Shown here: one piece after another, positions 61,737-64,000 of the stretch | Position numbering within the stretch: position 1 is the first letter of the stretch | Layout: every line of letters begins with the position of its first letter | Assembly: GCA_965228265.1 (NCBI GenBank) | Contig: OZ245804.1 | Span: 868,001-932,000 of the forward strand | DNA from: GCA-2732755 sp965228265 | GTDB taxonomy: Bacteria > Planctomycetota > Phycisphaerae > Phycisphaerales > UBA1924 | Direction: 5' to 3' | Length of the DNA: 64,000 bases | Made by a program: the position numbers and the translations under genes | Notes under the pieces: model-generated | Told to the model about the DNA's origin: nothing | The model's input: the letters and a program-made list of their open reading frames with translations, nothing else | The model's database searches: none

Positions 61737-63110
61737 GTGTCACACCGGTTTGTTCTGCTTCTCAAGATGTTCATGCTCCTCGCCTGCTGTGCGCTGTTCG
61801 GCGGAACCGGAGCAGCAGCCCAGCAGGACGAGAGTCAGCCTGCGCAGCAGACGGCATCCGAGCAAGAGGGTGAGCAGCAGTCACCCACCAGAGCCGAGAT
61901 CGAGGCCGATGCACTTGAGGCACTCTCGTCGATCGAGGGGCTGGATGATGAAAGCGTCACCATTCAGGGCGGGTCGGCCGTTGTCAGCGGGGTCGCCGAC
62001 GACCCGGCGGTTGTCGAACGAGCCGAGCAGGTTGTCCGAGCGGCAGCGGGGGTTGAGAGTGTTCAGAACAACATCACCGTCACCCACGATGTCGGCGAGC
62101 GCATCCGCGGCGCCACCACGCGTGTCAGCGGCAGGCTCGCGGGTTTCATCGATGCGCTCCCCCTTGTGCCCGTCGCACTCGTGGTTGTCGTCCTCGCGTT
62201 CGTGCTCGCCTGGCTTATCGGGAAATGGGACTGGCCCTTCCGCCAGATCTCGCGCAACGCGTTCCTGATCAGCATCGCTCAGCGTCTGGTACAGCTCGCG
62301 GTGGGCGTCCTCGGTTTGCTGCTGGCGCTTGAGATTCTCGACGCGACCGCGCTCGTCGGAGGTGTGCTCGGAGCCGCGGGCGTCGCGGGTATCGCGATCG
62401 GCTTTGCGTTCCGCGATCTTGTCGAGAATTACATCGCCAGCATTCTGCTCTCGGTGCGCCAGCCGTTCCGCCCTCACGACCATGTCATCATCGACGGCCA
62501 CGAGGGCCTGGTCACATCCATGAATTCGCGATCAACGGTGCTCACAACATTCGATGGCAACATCGTCCGGATCCCGAACGCCGTTGTGTTCAAGACCACT
62601 ATCGTCAGCTATTCCGCCGACCCCCGCCGAAGGTTTGAATTCGAAGTGGGCGTGGGCTACGACGTCGATCTCGGTGAAGCCCTGAGCATCGGCGTCGAGA
62701 TCCTCTCGAACGCCGAGGGCGTCATGCAGGATCCCAAGCCCTTCGGCATCGTGACCGGGCTGGGCGATTCCAGTATCCAGATCAGTTTCTTCGGCTGGGT
62801 GGATCAATCCAAGCACGACTTCGGCAAGGTTCGCAGCGCTGCCATGCAGCACATCAAGGTCGAGTTCGACAACCGCAACATCGACATGCCGGAACCCATC
62901 TACAAGCTCCGCTTCGAAGGCGCGGCCCCGAACCTCAGCGGGGACGCAAAGTCACCCAAGCCCGGCAAGACGTCCGGAACGCCAAAGCACCACGCGGCCA
63001 AGCCAACACCCTCGGTCGCCAAGGACGAAACCGCCTCCGAGCTGGCCGATATGGAAGCCAGACGCACCGAGAGCTCCAACCTGCTCGATCAGTCCGCGCC
63101 ATCCGAGTAG
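61737..63110 (+). CDS. MscS-family channel with N-terminal BON domain
   Basis: 457 residues; GTG at 61737 with AGGAG 9 bp upstream. A signal peptide (1-28, A-A-A-Q). Residues about 57-118 form a BON domain (ADALEALSSIEGLDDESVTIQGGSAVVSGVADD ... AAAGVESVQNNITV), which binds phospholipid or other membranes in the periplasm. TM helices near 140-165, 180-200 and 210-235 precede the MscS domain (about 230-400: GIAIGFAFRDLVENYIASILLSVRQPFRPHDHVIIDGHEG). The C-terminal tail (about 400-457) is charged and Pro/Lys-rich. Third MscS-family gene in the window. Confidence 0.9.
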   Translation: MSHRFVLLLKMFMLLACCALFGGTGAAAQQDESQPAQQTASEQEGEQQSPTRAEIEADALEALSSIEGLDDESVTIQGGSAVVSGVADDPAVVERAEQVVRAAAGVESVQNNITVTHDVGERIRGATTRVSGRLAGFIDALPLVPVALVVVVLAFVLAWLIGKWDWPFRQISRNAFLISIAQRLVQLAVGVLGLLLALEILDATALVGGVLGAAGVAGIAIGFAFRDLVENYIASILLSVRQPFRPHDHVIIDGHEGLVTSMNSRSTVLTTFDGNIVRIPNAVVFKTTIVSYSADPRRRFEFEVGVGYDVDLGEALSIGVEILSNAEGVMQDPKPFGIVTGLGDSSIQISFFGWVDQSKHDFGKVRSAAMQHIKVEFDNRNIDMPEPIYKLRFEGAAPNLSGDAKSPKPGKTSGTPKHHAAKPTPSVAKDETASELADMEARRTESSNLLDQSAPSE

Positions 63111-63176
63111 ACAGATCGGCACCCGACTTCGCGGCCGCGAATCCTGCTGCTGACTGTGTTGTGCATGGGGAAGAAA

Positions 63177-63249
<73 letters not shown>

Positions 63250-63382
63250 GCGTTGTCACCAACAGCCCGGGCCAGGGCCCGAATCGTCGGCAGGCCCAAT
63301 CGTACAACCGAGGCCGTCCCGGTCAACTCAATGTCGTCCGCCCCTCGGCGATTCGCAGAACTTCAACGCCCGAAACGACTTA

Positions 63383-64000
63383 TCAGGCCCCGCTCCGGGC
63401 CGCCGAGAGCAGCCGATCCACCGATCGCGCCACCGAGTCCAGCCCGATCCGGTCCACCCGGCACCGCTCGGGGTGGTCGTTGGCCGACTCGGTCAGGGGC
63501 AGCTCCGGGTCGGCGACCAGCACCGTCTCGGGCCCCTCGGGGCGTGTCGGGATCGTTGTCCACCGGTGGTCCGTCGGCCCGAACAGCGTGACCATCGGCA
63601 CGCCGAAGGCCGCAGCAATGTGCCTGGGCCCTGTGTCGTTCGTCACCAGAAGCTCCGATCGCTCGATGATCGATTTCAGCGAGCCGAGCGTCATCCCGAG
63701 CGTCGGCAGCGCGATCGGCTCGGTCTTGGCCATCCTCGCGATCGAGGACGCGAGATCCGCCTCGGCCGGCGAGCCGCTGATCAGCACCCGCAGCCCGTGC
63801 GTGCCCTCCAGATGATCCGCCAGGGCAGCGAACCGGTCCGCGGGCCAGCGCTTGGCCTCGTTGTTCCCGCCCGGGTTCAGGACCGCGTAGGGGCGATCCA
63901 GCACCCCGGCCCTGGCGAGCACGTCGTCGGCCTCCTGGCGGTCCCTCGGTGTGCAGGCCAGCTCCATGTACGTGCCCGCCGGCAACCGATGCGCGCCGGA
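63383..64000 (-). CDS. Glycosyltransferase family 9 protein, partial
   Basis: About 206 residues visible; the frame is open at the right edge, so the N-terminus lies outside the window. Motifs of the heptosyltransferase fold are present: LNPGGNNEAKRWPADRFAALADHL, then the donor-binding GVPMVTLFGPTDHRWTTI, TNDTGPRHIAAAFG. GT9 enzymes (WaaC/WaaF-like) transfer heptose in LPS core or other sugars in planctomycetes; the acceptor is unknown. The C-terminus appears complete. Confidence 0.9.
   Translation of the reverse strand, partial: SGAHRLPAGTYMELACTPRDRQEADDVLARAGVLDRPYAVLNPGGNNEAKRWPADRFAALADHLEGTHGLRVLISGSPAEADLASSIARMAKTEPIALPTLGMTLGSLKSIIERSELLVTNDTGPRHIAAAFGVPMVTLFGPTDHRWTTIPTRPEGPETVLVADPELPLTESANDHPERCRVDRIGLDSVARSVDRLLSAARSGA

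Overview
The window comes from a GC-rich bacterium that looks like a member of the Planctomycetota, most likely class Phycisphaerae (inference). The reasons are the very large number of secreted proteins ending in a two-EF-hand 'GC-type dockerin' module whose last residues are N-Y-N-A-G-C, the PEP-CTERM-like tails of the form PAPAS...hydrophobic...RRRR, an H-X9-DG pseudopilin, and a gene-poor, operon-poor layout. No rRNA, CRISPR array, insertion sequence or prophage was recognised.

Region 1 (1-32775) is a surface/secretome island. Sixteen plus-strand genes carry the GC-type dockerin module, each fused to a different ectodomain: a di-haem peroxidase, an SGNH hydrolase, a Cys-rich repeat protein, six consecutive zinc metalloproteases of the metzincin clan, an FG-GAP propeller, a right-handed beta-helix and a choice-of-anchor-B-like propeller. 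Among them lie two PEP-CTERM-like proteins, one pseudopilin, and one minus-strand gene (24789-26048) for an unrecognised protein with a possible helix-turn-helix. Several genes end in clear intrinsic terminators, so most look like single-gene transcription units.

Region 2 (32910-47071) is mainly housekeeping: recR-rpoN, an ABC-2 permease coupled to a small zinc-ribbon membrane protein, two tandem PEP-CTERM paralogues, clpC, a lipoprotein, holA and a small MscS channel.

Region 3 (47141-53357) has a second member of the unrecognised possible-HTH family, again divergent from a secreted-protein gene and again with an inverted repeat between them. It also has two PEP-CTERM genes, a Cys-rich protein with a different three-EF-hand tail, a small stress/membrane operon and tRNA-Ser.

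Region 4 (53358-64000) has an MscK-sized mechanosensitive channel and an overlapping operon of a retropepsin-like protease, RimK fused to a TrkA-C domain, and an aspartoacylase-family hydrolase. These are followed by a flavin-dependent-halogenase-like enzyme, a BON-MscS channel, tRNA-Ala and a partial GT9 glycosyltransferase.

The most interesting signals are the dockerin island with covarying cysteines and interchangeable anchors, the two inverted-repeat divergent promoters beside the paralogous possible regulators, and the protease/RimK-TrkA-C/aspartoacylase operon. All function calls come from motif reading; no database search was run.
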